Origin: JAJXUB01 sp047974805 | Lineage (GTDB): Bacteria > Actinomycetota > Actinomycetes > Actinomycetales > Dermatophilaceae | Length of the DNA: 64,000 nucleotides | Direction: 5' to 3' | Assembly (NCBI GenBank): GCA_047974805.1 | Contig: JBKECS010000016.1 | Coordinates: 96,671 to 160,670, forward strand | Part shown: positions 50,418-59,246 of the stretch, piece by piece | How the letters are laid out: every line of letters begins with the position of its first letter | Position numbering within the stretch: the first letter of the stretch is position 1 | The notes under the pieces: generated by a model | Seen by the model: the letters and a program-made list of their open reading frames with translations, nothing else | Database searches by the model: none | What the model was told of the DNA's origin: nothing | Made by a program: the position numbers and the translations under genes

Positions 50418-51383
50418 TCAGTTCGCCAGCGAGCGGGCGAGATCCAGCGCCGCACCAGCCAAGGCGGCGGCGTCCGGAATTGTCGGCATGAGCAACGGCC
50501 GATCCCAGGGGACCACCCGCGCACGGGCCTGAGTGTCGGCGTCGGCGGGGTCGACCAGCCAACCGTCCAGGAAATCTTCGTAGAGGCCCGCCACGCCCGC
50601 TGCGGTGGATTCCACGCCGATCGTGGACAGACAGACGTCCGCATGGCCCCGCACCGGTGCCCCGCCGATCAGTGGTGACACTCCGACGACCGGCGCCGGT
50701 GTGCTGCGCAGGGCTTCGCGGATCCCGGGAACCCCGAGAATGACCCCGATGGAGACGACCGGATTGCTCGGCGGCAGGAGCACAATGTCTGCGCTGCCCA
50801 GCGCCTCCAACACGCCAGGCGCCGCCGTAGCCCTGTCCAGTCCGGCCACGACGAAACGTTCCGCCGGCATCTGGGCACCCATCCGGACCCACCACTCCTG
50901 GAAGTGCACGGCCGTGCTGCCCTGTCCCTGGTCGATGACGACATGGGTCTCCACCGGAGTATCGGTCATCGGGAGGATGGAAATGCCCGACTCGGGCAAT
51001 TGCCAGCGAGCGGCCAGGCGGGCAGTGACCTGTGACAGGCTTTCCCCCTGGCCGAGCCATAGCGACCGGGCGATGTGGGTGGCTACGTCCAGGTCGCCCA
51101 GGGAAAACCATTGCGGCGAGACCCCATAGGCGTCGAGCTCATCCTGGACCAGGTGCGCGTCACCGGGGCGCCCCCAGCCCTGGGACTCCTCGATCCCGCC
51201 GCCCAAGGTATAGATCAACGTGTCCAGGTCGGGGCAAACCCGCAGGCCCCACAGGGTGATGTCGTCGCCGGTGTTCCCGATCACGGTGATCTCGGCGTTC
51301 GGGTGATGTGCGTCCAGATGGGTGCGCAGTCCACGAACGAACCGGGCACCGCCAACCCCGCCGGCGAGACAGACGATATGCAT
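50418..51383 (-). CDS. cofD: 2-phospho-L-lactate transferase (CofD/FbiA)
   Basis: This 321-residue enzyme transfers the (dehydro)phospholactyl moiety to Fo, making the F420-0 skeleton. The signature LAGGVGGARFVRGL at the N terminus, VIGNTGDDITLWGLRVCPDLDT and LPPSNPVVSIG near residue 205 match CofD/FbiA. The frame extends to 51446, but ATG 51383 begins the conserved region, with CAGACT 6 nt before it. The pair cofD-cofE is divergent from whiB, the same order as fbiB-fbiA-whiB2 in M. tuberculosis as I recall. Confidence 0.93.
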   Translation of the reverse strand: MHIVCLAGGVGGARFVRGLRTHLDAHHPNAEITVIGNTGDDITLWGLRVCPDLDTLIYTLGGGIEESQGWGRPGDAHLVQDELDAYGVSPQWFSLGDLDVATHIARSLWLGQGESLSQVTARLAARWQLPESGISILPMTDTPVETHVVIDQGQGSTAVHFQEWWVRMGAQMPAERFVVAGLDRATAAPGVLEALGSADIVLLPPSNPVVSIGVILGVPGIREALRSTPAPVVGVSPLIGGAPVRGHADVCLSTIGVESTAAGVAGLYEDFLDGWLVDPADADTQARARVVPWDRPLLMPTIPDAAALAGAALDLARSLAN

Positions 51384-51479
51384 GCCGAGAGTCTGCCATC
51401 GCCTGCCACGGGCACCCTGCCACGGGGCGCCAACGCGCCGCGACACGCGCGAGCGCGTTGTCGTTTAGCGCATACCGGC

Positions 51480-51509
51480 TTGACGAAACGGGTATGACAC
51501 GCATGTAAT
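51480..51509 (+). promoter_or_regulatory. whiB promoter with near-consensus -35 and -10
   Basis: TTGACG (51480-51485) and TGTAAT (51504-51509) are separated by 18 nt, each one base from the sigma-70 consensus. This is the clearest promoter in the window. It gives a leader of about 100 nt before whiB, unlike the leaderless genes around it. Confidence 0.65.
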
Positions 51510-51614
51510 TTCATTGTTGTTCTTCGCGGCATGGCCGATGGGCCCCCAGTGGGTGAGCAGGTCGTGGCGTTGCAGGAGCAGTTCTGGGTCGAGTGAACAG
51601 GTCGAGGAGGGCCC

Positions 51615-51881
51615 GTGCACGAACTACTGCTGGCGACCGCCACCGAGGTCGAGGAGCCCGACGTCATGTCGTGGCAGGAACGGTCCCTGTGCGCGCAGAC
51701 CGACCCCGAGGCGTTCTTCCCGGAAAAGGGAGGTTCGACCCGGGAGGCGAAGAAGGTGTGCACCGGCTGCGAGGTTCGCGCCGAGTGCCTGGAGTACGCC
51801 TTGGCCCATGACGAGCGGTTCGGCATCTGGGGGGGCCTGTCCGAACGCGAGCGCCGCAAGCTCAAGAAGCGGGTCGGCTGA
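51615..51881 (+). CDS. whiB: WhiB-family iron-sulfur transcriptional regulator (WhiB2/WhmD-like)
   Basis: This 88-residue protein has the four cluster-ligand cysteines Cys26, Cys49, Cys52 and Cys58 (C-X22-C-X2-C-X5-C), the GIWGG turn at residues 70-74 and a basic C-terminal ERERRKLKKR tail. It would bind a [4Fe-4S] cluster and a sigma factor. Neighbours cofD and the DUF3499/manB block suggest the WhiB2/WhmD subgroup, which controls division in mycobacteria and sporulation septation in streptomycetes. GTG 51615 has GAGGAGGG just upstream; an internal Met at residue 18 is an alternative start. Confidence 0.9.
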   Translation: MHELLLATATEVEEPDVMSWQERSLCAQTDPEAFFPEKGGSTREAKKVCTGCEVRAECLEYALAHDERFGIWGGLSERERRKLKKRVG

Positions 51882-51883
51882 GC

Positions 51884-51895
51884 CCCAGCGCTGGG
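51884..51895. promoter_or_regulatory. Perfect 12-bp palindrome after whiB
   Basis: CCCAGCGCTGGG begins 2 bp after the whiB stop and ends 7 bp before the next start codon. It could be a small hairpin that attenuates read-through or a protein-binding site for the downstream gene. Confidence 0.35.
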
Positions 51896-51902
51896 TTCCC
51901 CC

Positions 51903-54900
51903 ATGACCATTGTGAGCGATCCGACCACCCCGCCCCAGGGCGATCGCCCCACCGCTGACCGACCCCGCGGTGTCCTCGCCGTCGTCGCGGCCGATTCCGG
52001 CACCGACGCCGAAACCACCCTGGCTGCTCTGGCCAAGTCCACGGTGCGCCCGGAGCGCGTGCTCATCCTCGACGCCACACCGGAAGGGACCCTGGCCGCC
52101 ACCATTGGGACCGAACGTGCCGAGACCACCGAACGCTCCGAGACCACGCCCCCGTATGCGGTGACCGTCCGCCGGGTCGACCCAGGGGAGGCAGTCCGGT
52201 CGGCCTTCGGCTCCATCGCCGCGGATGATCTGGCGGACGTGGCTGCGCTATGGCTGCTCCCGGGGGGCAGCGAACCGAACGAGGACGCCCTGCGACGGCT
52301 GCATGAGGAGCTGCGTCGATCGCCGGTCACCGGTGTCGTCGGGCCGAAACTTCTGCGCGAAGATGACGATCAACGGTCCCGGATCGTCAGCTTGGGGATC
52401 AGCGCCACCCGGTCCGGCCGGGTCATCGCCGATCCTCCCGAGGGCGCCCATGACCAGGGCCAATTCAATGATCGCCGCGACGTCCTGGCCGTCTCCGCCG
52501 TCGGTGCCCTGATCGAGGCCGACACGTGGCGTCGTTTGCGCGGCTTCAGATGCGAATTCGTCCCCGTCGCGGCCGACCTGGACTTTGGTTGGCGGGCACA
52601 GCTGAACGATCGACGTGTCGTGGTGGCCCCGTCTGCCCGGGTGCTCGTTCCTGAGGGAGAAGGTCTGGCCCAGACAGATACGGCCTCGGCGCGCCGGGAT
52701 GCCCGCCGGGTGGCGCTTGCCCGTTGTGCTTGGTGGGCGGCACCGTTCCTGGCGCTGTGGATCGCCCTGTCATCGATCGGCAGCGCCCTGCTACTCCTCC
52801 TCGCGAAGAACCCGGGAGCCGCGGGTGTGGAAGCGTCCAGCGTTGCAGGCGTGCTCGATCCGTGGCGGCCCGTCCGGGCCCGCTGGGCCGCTCGCGAGGA
52901 ACGGCACATCCCGCGGGCGCACCTACGCGGGCTCTTCCTCAGCCCAGGCGTTGCCGTGCGACAGATCGGTGACGAGATGTCGGGCGCGGGGGAGCTCCTC
53001 GCACCGGACGGCCCGAGCGAGGAGTTGACCGGCTCGGCAGTGGAGTCCGGCCCGGGCGCCGAGGAGGACTCCTTCACCGACCGAGGTTCACCGCCACAGC
53101 GGGTGATCAGTAGTCCAGCCCTGTGGATCATGCTCACCCTGGCCGCTGCCGCCCTGGCTCTGCACCGCACCATCGCCGGGGGGCCGCTGGCGGCGCTGCG
53201 CGGCGGCCTCGTCGGTGGTGAGCTGGTCGGTGGGCCGGTGCGTCCGTCAGCGCTGGCTCACGCCTGGTGGGATGCCTGGCCGGTGGACGGAGCCGGACCG
53301 TCCGCGCTCTTGTTGGCCGTGCCCGCGTGGGTGATGAGTCATGTGCCGCTCCTTGGCGTGACCAACCCGGGCGGTTCCGCTACCGCCGTTCTGCTCGTGC
53401 TGGCTGGATCGGTCGCCGTCCTGACCGCCTATCTTGCGGGTCGCGTGGTGACTTCTGCCAAGGCCATCCGCGCGGTGGCCGCATTGGCATATGCCGCTGG
53501 CCCGGTGACCTGGAGCGCCTCCCAGGACGGGCGCATCGGCCCCTTGGTTGCGCTCATCCTGCTTCCCGCCCTCGTCGGGCTCGCTGGGCGCATCGCGGCC
53601 GGCTCCGGCTCGGTGTCCAGCGCCGCCGGAGTAGCACTGTGCGGGGCGGCGATGACGGCGTTTCTTCCCGCCGTCGGTGCGGTTCTGTTCCTTGTCACGT
53701 TGGCCATTGCGGTGGCGGGCCGGGGCAGGGGGCATGGGCAGGCGGCGATGGCGCTGCTGGGGTGGGCCGCCCTGGTCGGCCCGTGGGTGTTCAGCTTCCG
53801 CCGGGAGTGGGCCACCCTCCTCGGTGGAGCAGGCGGGCTGGCCTATGGGGCAAGCACACCAACGAACCTCGACCTCGCGGTGCTCAATCTGAGTCGATCG
53901 GCGGGCATGGCCCGCTACGCGGCGGTGCCACTGCTCGCCGTCGCCCTGGTTGCGCTGATCCGCGGCCGCGCCCGCGCAGGCACCCAGGCGGTTCTCGGTC
54001 TGGGCCTCATCCTCTCCCTCGCTGCCACGCTGACCCTGCCCAGGATCAGCCTGGCCGAGGACGACGGCCTGATCACCCCGTGGTGGGGCCAGGCACAGCT
54101 GCTCTCGTGGGGCCTGGCCTGTGCCGCGATCCTCGTCGGGTTCTCCGACCTGAATCTGCGCGACCGCGGTCGAGGCTGGCTGTTCGTGCGCGTCGCGCCG
54201 ATGACCATCATCCTGACCGCAGCTGCGCTGCTCCCGGCAATGGCCCCGGTCATTGCCGGAGGTCAAGGCGGTTTGGCCGGGTGGAGCGATCCGCGCCCGG
54301 CGATCGCGAGAGACCAGGCCGGGGCGCCGCTGGCCAACCGGACCCTCCTAGTGGGCAGGGACAACACCACCAGCTGGGCCCAGCTGATCGATGAGGATCG
54401 TGTCCTCCTGGCTCGAGGAGCCCAGCCCAACCCGCCCACGCCGTGGCCGTTGGAACGATCGGCCGCTTCTGCGGTTCTCGACGGGGCCGCCGGGAGCACC
54501 ACGGCATCCCTGCTGCGGACCCTGGCGGTCGGGTTCGTCGGCGTCGACGAAGACACCTCGGCAAACATCGCGGCTCGGTTGGACGCCACCGCGGGCCTGA
54601 TCCGGATGGGCGGCAAAGCCGGTTTCAACTTCTGGCGGGTTGAGCCGACTGCGGCTCCTGCCGACGGCCGGGTCGGCGTCGCTCGCGTCGTCCGGATCGG
54701 AGCCGACGGCACCGCTGTCATGCCCGTCGCCGGTCCCGGCGCCAGGGTCGACCTGACCGCGAACCTGCCCGGTCCGGGCAAGCTTGTCGTGTCCTCCCCG
54801 CCGCAGACGGCGGCGGCGACGGTGGTGACCGTGGATGGGGCCCGGGTCGCCGCCAGCCCCGGCACGTCCACCAAGGCCGGCGCCGACCCGGCGCTGCAGG

Positions 54901-55052
54901 AGGTGGCGACATATGCCCTTCCCGCCGGGGATGTCCAGGTGAGGGTCGGCGTCGAGCCGAGTGATCCCTGGAGTCGATGGTTGAGCCTGGTGGCGGCCCT
55001 CATCCTGCTGTTCCTTGCCGTGCCTCGGATCGCCGTTCGGAGTTCCCGATGA
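51903..55052 (+). CDS. Giant membrane glycosyltransferase-like protein
   Basis: This 1049-residue protein has an N-terminal GT2-like domain (about 20-260). It has AVVAADSGTDAETTLAAL, GVVGPKLL, SAVGALIEADTWRRLRGF and FVPVAADLDFGWRAQ, where the ADLDFGWR acidic motif matches GT2 metal/base positions. A first helix near residue 275 and a Pro/Glu-rich linker lead to about a dozen transmembrane helices (400-790). An extracytoplasmic beta-rich C-terminal region and a final anchor helix close the protein. The type is common beside whiB in actinobacteria and is presumed to act in wall glycan assembly; no substrate is known to me. It is coupled to DUF5719 by an ATGA overlap. Confidence 0.75.
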   Translation: MTIVSDPTTPPQGDRPTADRPRGVLAVVAADSGTDAETTLAALAKSTVRPERVLILDATPEGTLAATIGTERAETTERSETTPPYAVTVRRVDPGEAVRSAFGSIAADDLADVAALWLLPGGSEPNEDALRRLHEELRRSPVTGVVGPKLLREDDDQRSRIVSLGISATRSGRVIADPPEGAHDQGQFNDRRDVLAVSAVGALIEADTWRRLRGFRCEFVPVAADLDFGWRAQLNDRRVVVAPSARVLVPEGEGLAQTDTASARRDARRVALARCAWWAAPFLALWIALSSIGSALLLLLAKNPGAAGVEASSVAGVLDPWRPVRARWAAREERHIPRAHLRGLFLSPGVAVRQIGDEMSGAGELLAPDGPSEELTGSAVESGPGAEEDSFTDRGSPPQRVISSPALWIMLTLAAAALALHRTIAGGPLAALRGGLVGGELVGGPVRPSALAHAWWDAWPVDGAGPSALLLAVPAWVMSHVPLLGVTNPGGSATAVLLVLAGSVAVLTAYLAGRVVTSAKAIRAVAALAYAAGPVTWSASQDGRIGPLVALILLPALVGLAGRIAAGSGSVSSAAGVALCGAAMTAFLPAVGAVLFLVTLAIAVAGRGRGHGQAAMALLGWAALVGPWVFSFRREWATLLGGAGGLAYGASTPTNLDLAVLNLSRSAGMARYAAVPLLAVALVALIRGRARAGTQAVLGLGLILSLAATLTLPRISLAEDDGLITPWWGQAQLLSWGLACAAILVGFSDLNLRDRGRGWLFVRVAPMTIILTAAALLPAMAPVIAGGQGGLAGWSDPRPAIARDQAGAPLANRTLLVGRDNTTSWAQLIDEDRVLLARGAQPNPPTPWPLERSAASAVLDGAAGSTTASLLRTLAVGFVGVDEDTSANIAARLDATAGLIRMGGKAGFNFWRVEPTAAPADGRVGVARVVRIGADGTAVMPVAGPGARVDLTANLPGPGKLVVSSPPQTAAATVVTVDGARVAASPGTSTKAGADPALQEVATYALPAGDVQVRVGVEPSDPWSRWLSLVAALILLFLAVPRIAVRSSR

Positions 55053-56545
55053 GTGGGGTCGTTGGGGGCCGCGCCACCAAGCGCTCCCTGGCCTGGGGCG
55101 CGCTGCGGGTGATCCTGGTTGCGGCGGCAGCCGTGGGCATGGTCCGGTATGCCGATGGCTCGACGTGGACTGCCGACCTGACCCGCGCCACCACAGGGGC
55201 GTCAGGTTCTGGGGTCGTCGCCGTCACCGACGCGGAGGTGATGTGTCCGGGAGCAGAATTGACCGGGATCACCGGGGCGAGGAACGTCTCCACTTCCCCG
55301 GTGATCGCCGCAGCGGTGCCGCCAGCGGACCTCCTGCTGTCCGCGACCGGCTCGGCGTCCGGTTCGGGGAAGGTGACCCTTGGCCCGCAGTCGGGCAAGG
55401 CCACCGTCTCCAGCACTGCCCGCGCGATTGCCACGACATCACCGCCGGCCGGCTCGGCCGTGCGGGTGCACGCCACCGGTGGGCTCGCCCCCGGCCTCGT
55501 GGCCAGCCAACTGTCCGTGGCCACACTGGACACCGTGCGGGGATTGGTGACCGCCTCCTGCGGGGTGCCCGCATCCGACCTGTGGCTGATCGCCGGTGGT
55601 GGGCAGCCTGGACGTCAAGAACGGCTCGTACTGACCAATGCGGGCGCCAACGAGGTCATCGTTGACGTTTCCGTTATGGGGGCAGACGGGCCGGTGACCT
55701 CTGCCGCCGGGCACGGACTTATCGTCCCCGCACATGGACGCCTCGGCGTGCTCGTCGACGCGATCGCGGGCGCCGAGAAGTCGCCGGTCGTGCACGTGAC
55801 CGCCACTGGGGGCCTGGTCAGGGCAACGCTGAACGACACCTGGCTCGATGGCACGGTGCCGGCGGGCAGCTCCGACGTGACCGCCGCGGCCATGCCGGCG
55901 CGCCGGGCCGTCATCCCGGGGGTTGCCGTTGATGGTTCCGGGGTGCTCCGGTTGGCCAATCCTGGTACCACCGAGGCGGTGGTCCAGGTCCGAACAATCA
56001 GTGCCGACGGCGGCGCCCCGCTGCCGGACAAGGGCGTGTTCACCCTGGCTGCAGGCTCGGTGGCGGACGTGCCGCTGACCGGTTTGCCGACGGCGAATTT
56101 TGCCCTCGACGTCTCCGCCGATGTTCCGGTCGTCGCCGGTGCGGTGATCAACCGCCGAGTCGGCGGCGGCAACGGTGACTTCGCCTGGACGAGTGCTACC
56201 GCCCCGATCGTCGATCTGGGCGGAGCAGCCCTCCCTGCCGGCCCCAGCGGGTTGACGCGCCGCCTCATGCTCGTCGCGACCGGCGGATCGTCCTCGGTAC
56301 GGCTGACCACGGTGACACCAGACGGTGCCGCGAAGACCACCACGTTGACGTTGGGCCAAGACACCAACGAGTCGGTGGATCTGTTGCAAGCCGCCTCCGT
56401 CTGGATCGAGCCGGACGGCCCCGGTGCTGTCCGCGGCGCCGTCGTGTCCACCCTCGGCCAGGGGGCTGACCAGCAAGTATCCGTGCTCCCGGTGGCCTCA
56501 GCGATGATCAGCGCCACCCGAAGCGGAATCACCATTCGCCCCTGA
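55049..56545 (+). CDS. DUF5719-family membrane-anchored exported protein
   Basis: This 498-residue protein has one N-terminal transmembrane or signal-anchor helix (LRVILVAAAAVGMVRYA). The remainder is Ala/Gly/Val/Thr-rich and beta-repeat-like, with few charged clusters, as in DUF5719 proteins encoded after the large glycosyltransferase-like membrane protein. Repeated motifs such as LTNAGANEVIVDVSVMG and LANPGTTEAVVQVRTIS suggest Ig-like or beta-sandwich units outside the cell. Function is unknown; overlap with the upstream gene suggests they form one complex or pathway. Confidence 0.75.
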   Translation: MSGVVGGRATKRSLAWGALRVILVAAAAVGMVRYADGSTWTADLTRATTGASGSGVVAVTDAEVMCPGAELTGITGARNVSTSPVIAAAVPPADLLLSATGSASGSGKVTLGPQSGKATVSSTARAIATTSPPAGSAVRVHATGGLAPGLVASQLSVATLDTVRGLVTASCGVPASDLWLIAGGGQPGRQERLVLTNAGANEVIVDVSVMGADGPVTSAAGHGLIVPAHGRLGVLVDAIAGAEKSPVVHVTATGGLVRATLNDTWLDGTVPAGSSDVTAAAMPARRAVIPGVAVDGSGVLRLANPGTTEAVVQVRTISADGGAPLPDKGVFTLAAGSVADVPLTGLPTANFALDVSADVPVVAGAVINRRVGGGNGDFAWTSATAPIVDLGGAALPAGPSGLTRRLMLVATGGSSSVRLTTVTPDGAAKTTTLTLGQDTNESVDLLQAASVWIEPDGPGAVRGAVVSTLGQGADQQVSVLPVASAMISATRSGITIRP

Positions 56546-56557
56546 GCGACGCCAGCC

Positions 56558-56950
56558 CTAGCGGTCCAACTCCTCCGGGTCGACCTGCAGCAGCGCGGCG
56601 ATCTGCTCCAAGACGACGTCATGCACCAACAGGGCCAGATCGGCATGATCCCGAGCCTCGTTCTCGACCGCTCGTCGGTACAGCACGATGCGGGCAGGTA
56701 TCTTCCCCGAGGACGGGAAGACTCGCCCCAGCGCAGGGACGGGCTCCTCCCACGGCGCCGGATCGCCCGGCGGCACGTCCTCGACGGCGAACTCCACCTC
56801 GAGGCGGTGCTGACGAAGGATGGACTCGAAGCGGTCAGCACTGTCCAACACGAGATCGTCGAAAGCGTCACGCCGGGTCGTCATCGCGGGGATGGCCGGC
56901 CAAGCCAACGGCCCGCGCATACCGCGCCCGTGTCGTTCCCGCCGTGCCAC
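56558..56950 (-). CDS. Metallopeptidase-family (zincin-like, PF06262) protein
   Basis: This 130-residue protein matches the small zincin-like family found beside DUF3499: RRERHGRGMRGPL at the start, FDDLVLDSADRFE, VEFAVEDVPP, PARIVLYRRAVE and the terminal helix LVHDVVLEQIAALLQVDPEELD. Where other members carry HExxH, this helix reads HDVVLEQ, so the second zinc His is missing and activity is doubtful. GTG 56950 gives the standard N terminus. It diverges from the DUF3499 gene, the same pairing as Rv3259/Rv3258c in M. tuberculosis as I recall. Confidence 0.8.
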   Translation of the reverse strand: MARRERHGRGMRGPLAWPAIPAMTTRRDAFDDLVLDSADRFESILRQHRLEVEFAVEDVPPGDPAPWEEPVPALGRVFPSSGKIPARIVLYRRAVENEARDHADLALLVHDVVLEQIAALLQVDPEELDR

Positions 56951-57051
56951 GCCGCCAGCGTAGCGACCACGATGGTGCGCCCGCGCCGCCACGAGGCTTC
57001 GCAGCGGCGGCAAGGTCGGCGTGGTGCCGCCGCCTTGGCAGCGCCAGGTCC

Positions 57052-57064
57052 TAGAGTCGCCGAT
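57052..57064 (+). promoter_or_regulatory. Leaderless -10 for the DUF3499 gene
   Basis: TAGAGT (57052-57057) is followed by 7 nt and GTG 57065. It supports GTG as the start over the open frame reaching back to 56621. Confidence 0.55.
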
Positions 57065-57493
57065 GTGAGCCTCTCCCGCCTCTGCTCGCGCAACGCGTGC
57101 CGCAGACCAGCCGTGGCAACGCTGACGTATGTCTATGCCGACAGCACCGCCGTCGTCGGCCCGCTGGCGACGTATGCCGAACCGCACACCTACGACCTGT
57201 GCGCCGACCACGCGGACGGGCTGACCGCCCCGCGGGGGTGGGAGATCGTTCGACTGCCCGGGGAGTATGTCGAGGCGGAACCAACCACCGATGACCTGCT
57301 GGCCCTGGCGGATGCGGTCCGCGAGGCAGCCCGAACGCCTCCGGTGCCGGCCCCCAGCGGCCCGATCGGCCTCGCGCCACGACCGGCAACTCCTGCGGCA
57401 GGGAGACCAAGTGGGGCCCCCGATCCGAGCGTCGGGCCGCCGTCCGGCGCTCGACGGGGCCACCTGCGCGTCGTCCAGGGCGGGGATATCTGA
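57065..57493 (+). CDS. DUF3499-family protein
   Basis: This 142-residue protein begins SRLCSRNACRRPAVATLTYVYADSTAVVG. With LCADHAD further on, this places Cys/His residues as in a zinc ribbon, the conserved core of DUF3499. The C-terminal half is low-complexity Pro/Gly/Ala, ending HLRVVQGGD, the usual family terminus. Function is unknown. It sits upstream of phosphomannomutase as in other actinobacteria, with 51 bp between, where a TTGACG and an AAGGA are visible. Confidence 0.82.
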   Translation: MSLSRLCSRNACRRPAVATLTYVYADSTAVVGPLATYAEPHTYDLCADHADGLTAPRGWEIVRLPGEYVEAEPTTDDLLALADAVREAARTPPVPAPSGPIGLAPRPATPAAGRPSGAPDPSVGPPSGARRGHLRVVQGGDI

Positions 57494-57544
57494 GACGCTT
57501 GACGTTCCCTCCTCATTTGTGAACCGCCAAGGAGCACCGTTTTC

Positions 57545-58981
57545 ATGCCTGTCCGCCTGGCCGACATTGTCAAGGCCTATGACGTCCGCGGCGTCGTCCC
57601 GGATCAACTCGATGCGGCTGCGGCCAGGGCACTGGGCGCCGCGTTCGCCACAGGGGTCGCCGAGCCGGAGCGCGCCGACGGCGTGGTCATCGGCCACGAC
57701 ATGCGTCCGTCCTCGCCACAACTGAGCGAGGCCTTCGCCGAGGGCGTGACCGGCACCGGACTCGATGCCGTGCTCATCGGGCTGGTCAGCACGGATGCGC
57801 TGTATTACGCCAGCGGCTCGCTGGGCATGCCCGGTGCCATGTTCACCGCCAGCCACAACCCCGCGCAGTACAACGGGATCAAGCTGTGCCGCGCCGGCGC
57901 CGCACCGGTGGGCCAGGACAGCGGTTTGGTCATGGTGCGCGACCTGGCCCAGGACTACCTCGACGGCGCGCAGCCGCTCCCGGCAGGCCAGGTCCCCGGG
58001 GTGATCAGCGCCCGGGACATCCTCGCCGACTACGGCGCCTTTCTCCGCGGTCTCGTTCCGTTGGACACCGGTCGACGCCTGCGGGTGGTCATCGACGCAG
58101 GCAACGGGATGGCCGGACTCACCGTGCCGGCGGTACTGGGCACCCAGGCGGGGCTACCGGAGTTGCCGCTGGACATCGTCCCCATGTACTTCGACCTGGA
58201 CGGAACCTTCCCCAACCACGAGGCGAACCCATTGGAGCCGGAGAACCTGCGTGATCTTCAGGCCGCGGTGGTGGCCGCGGGCGCCGATCTTGGTCTGGCC
58301 TTCGACGGGGACGCCGACCGGTGCTTCGTCATCGACGAAACGGGCACCGCCGTGACCCCCAGCGCCATCACGGGGCTGATCGCCGACCGAGAAATCGACC
58401 GTCTGGTCACCGCCGGAACCCCGGCGCAGGACGTGCGGATCGTGCACAACGTCATCACGTCGGCCGCCGTCGCCGAAGGGGTCACCGCCCGCGGCGCCGT
58501 GCCGGTGCGCACCCGGGTCGGGCACTCCTTCATCAAGGCCGAGATGGCCCGACACCACGCCGTCTTCGGCGGCGAGCACAGCGCGCACTACTACTTCCGG
58601 GACTTCTGGTTCGCCGACACCGGGATGCTGGCCGCCATGCACGTCCTGGCTGCCCTCGGCGAGCAGACCGAACCTCTGAGTCACCTCATGGCCGCCTATG
58701 GCCGGTATGCCGCCTCCGGGGAGATCAACTCCCGCGTGAGCGATGTCGACCAGGCCACGGCCGCCGTTGAGCAGTGGGCCCGGCAACGCCAGGTCACCCT
58801 CGATGCGTTGGACGGGCTGACGGTGGAGCACCCCGGTTCGGATGAGGGTCCCATGTGGTGGTTCAACCTTCGCCCCTCGAACACCGAGCCACTCCTGCGG
58901 CTCAACGTCGAGGCGGCCGACGCGGCCACCATGGCCCAGGTGCGCGATGATGTGCTGAGCATCGTCCGAGCCGGGCGATGA
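57545..58981 (+). CDS. manB: Phosphomannomutase/phosphoglucomutase
   Basis: This 478-residue alpha-D-phosphohexomutase interconverts mannose 6-phosphate and 1-phosphate for GDP-mannose. Landmarks are KAYDVRGVVPDQL, the phosphoserine loop TASHNPAQYNG (Ser103), metal loop FDGDADRC, sugar loop GGEHSAHYYF and the phosphate-binding RPSNTEPLLRLNVE. An AAGGAG upstream of ATG 57545 acts as ribosome-binding site, unlike the leaderless DUF3499 gene before it. It begins a run manB-trm112-SIS. Confidence 0.92.
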   Translation: MPVRLADIVKAYDVRGVVPDQLDAAAARALGAAFATGVAEPERADGVVIGHDMRPSSPQLSEAFAEGVTGTGLDAVLIGLVSTDALYYASGSLGMPGAMFTASHNPAQYNGIKLCRAGAAPVGQDSGLVMVRDLAQDYLDGAQPLPAGQVPGVISARDILADYGAFLRGLVPLDTGRRLRVVIDAGNGMAGLTVPAVLGTQAGLPELPLDIVPMYFDLDGTFPNHEANPLEPENLRDLQAAVVAAGADLGLAFDGDADRCFVIDETGTAVTPSAITGLIADREIDRLVTAGTPAQDVRIVHNVITSAAVAEGVTARGAVPVRTRVGHSFIKAEMARHHAVFGGEHSAHYYFRDFWFADTGMLAAMHVLAALGEQTEPLSHLMAAYGRYAASGEINSRVSDVDQATAAVEQWARQRQVTLDALDGLTVEHPGSDEGPMWWFNLRPSNTEPLLRLNVEAADAATMAQVRDDVLSIVRAGR

Positions 58982-59050
58982 GCAGGTGGTGACCGGAAAC
59001 CCATGCCCGGTGCACCCGAGGATGTCCGCTGAGAGGTTGCGAACCCGGTC

Positions 59051-59242
59051 ATGAACGATTCGACGATCCAGCCGTGGCTGCGCGAGATCTTGCGCTGCCC
59101 AGCATGTCAAGGCGAGTTACGTGACGGCGAGCACGCTGGCGCGCCCGAACTGATCTGCACCACGACCGAATGCGGCCGGGCCTACCGGATCGACGACGGG
59201 GTGCCGGTTCTGCTCATCGACGAGGCCCGACGCCCGGGCTGA
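59051..59242 (+). CDS. Trm112-family small zinc protein
   Basis: This 63-residue protein contains LRCPACQGELRDGE and LICTTTECGRAYRIDDGVPVLLIDEA, the Cys-pair pattern and closing strand of Trm112/YcaR proteins. Eukaryotic Trm112 activates methyltransferases; bacterial members have no settled role. It lies between the phosphomannomutase and SIS genes, 4 bp before the latter, an arrangement common in actinobacteria. Confidence 0.85.
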   Translation: MNDSTIQPWLREILRCPACQGELRDGEHAGAPELICTTTECGRAYRIDDGVPVLLIDEARRPG

Positions 59243-59246
59243 CACC

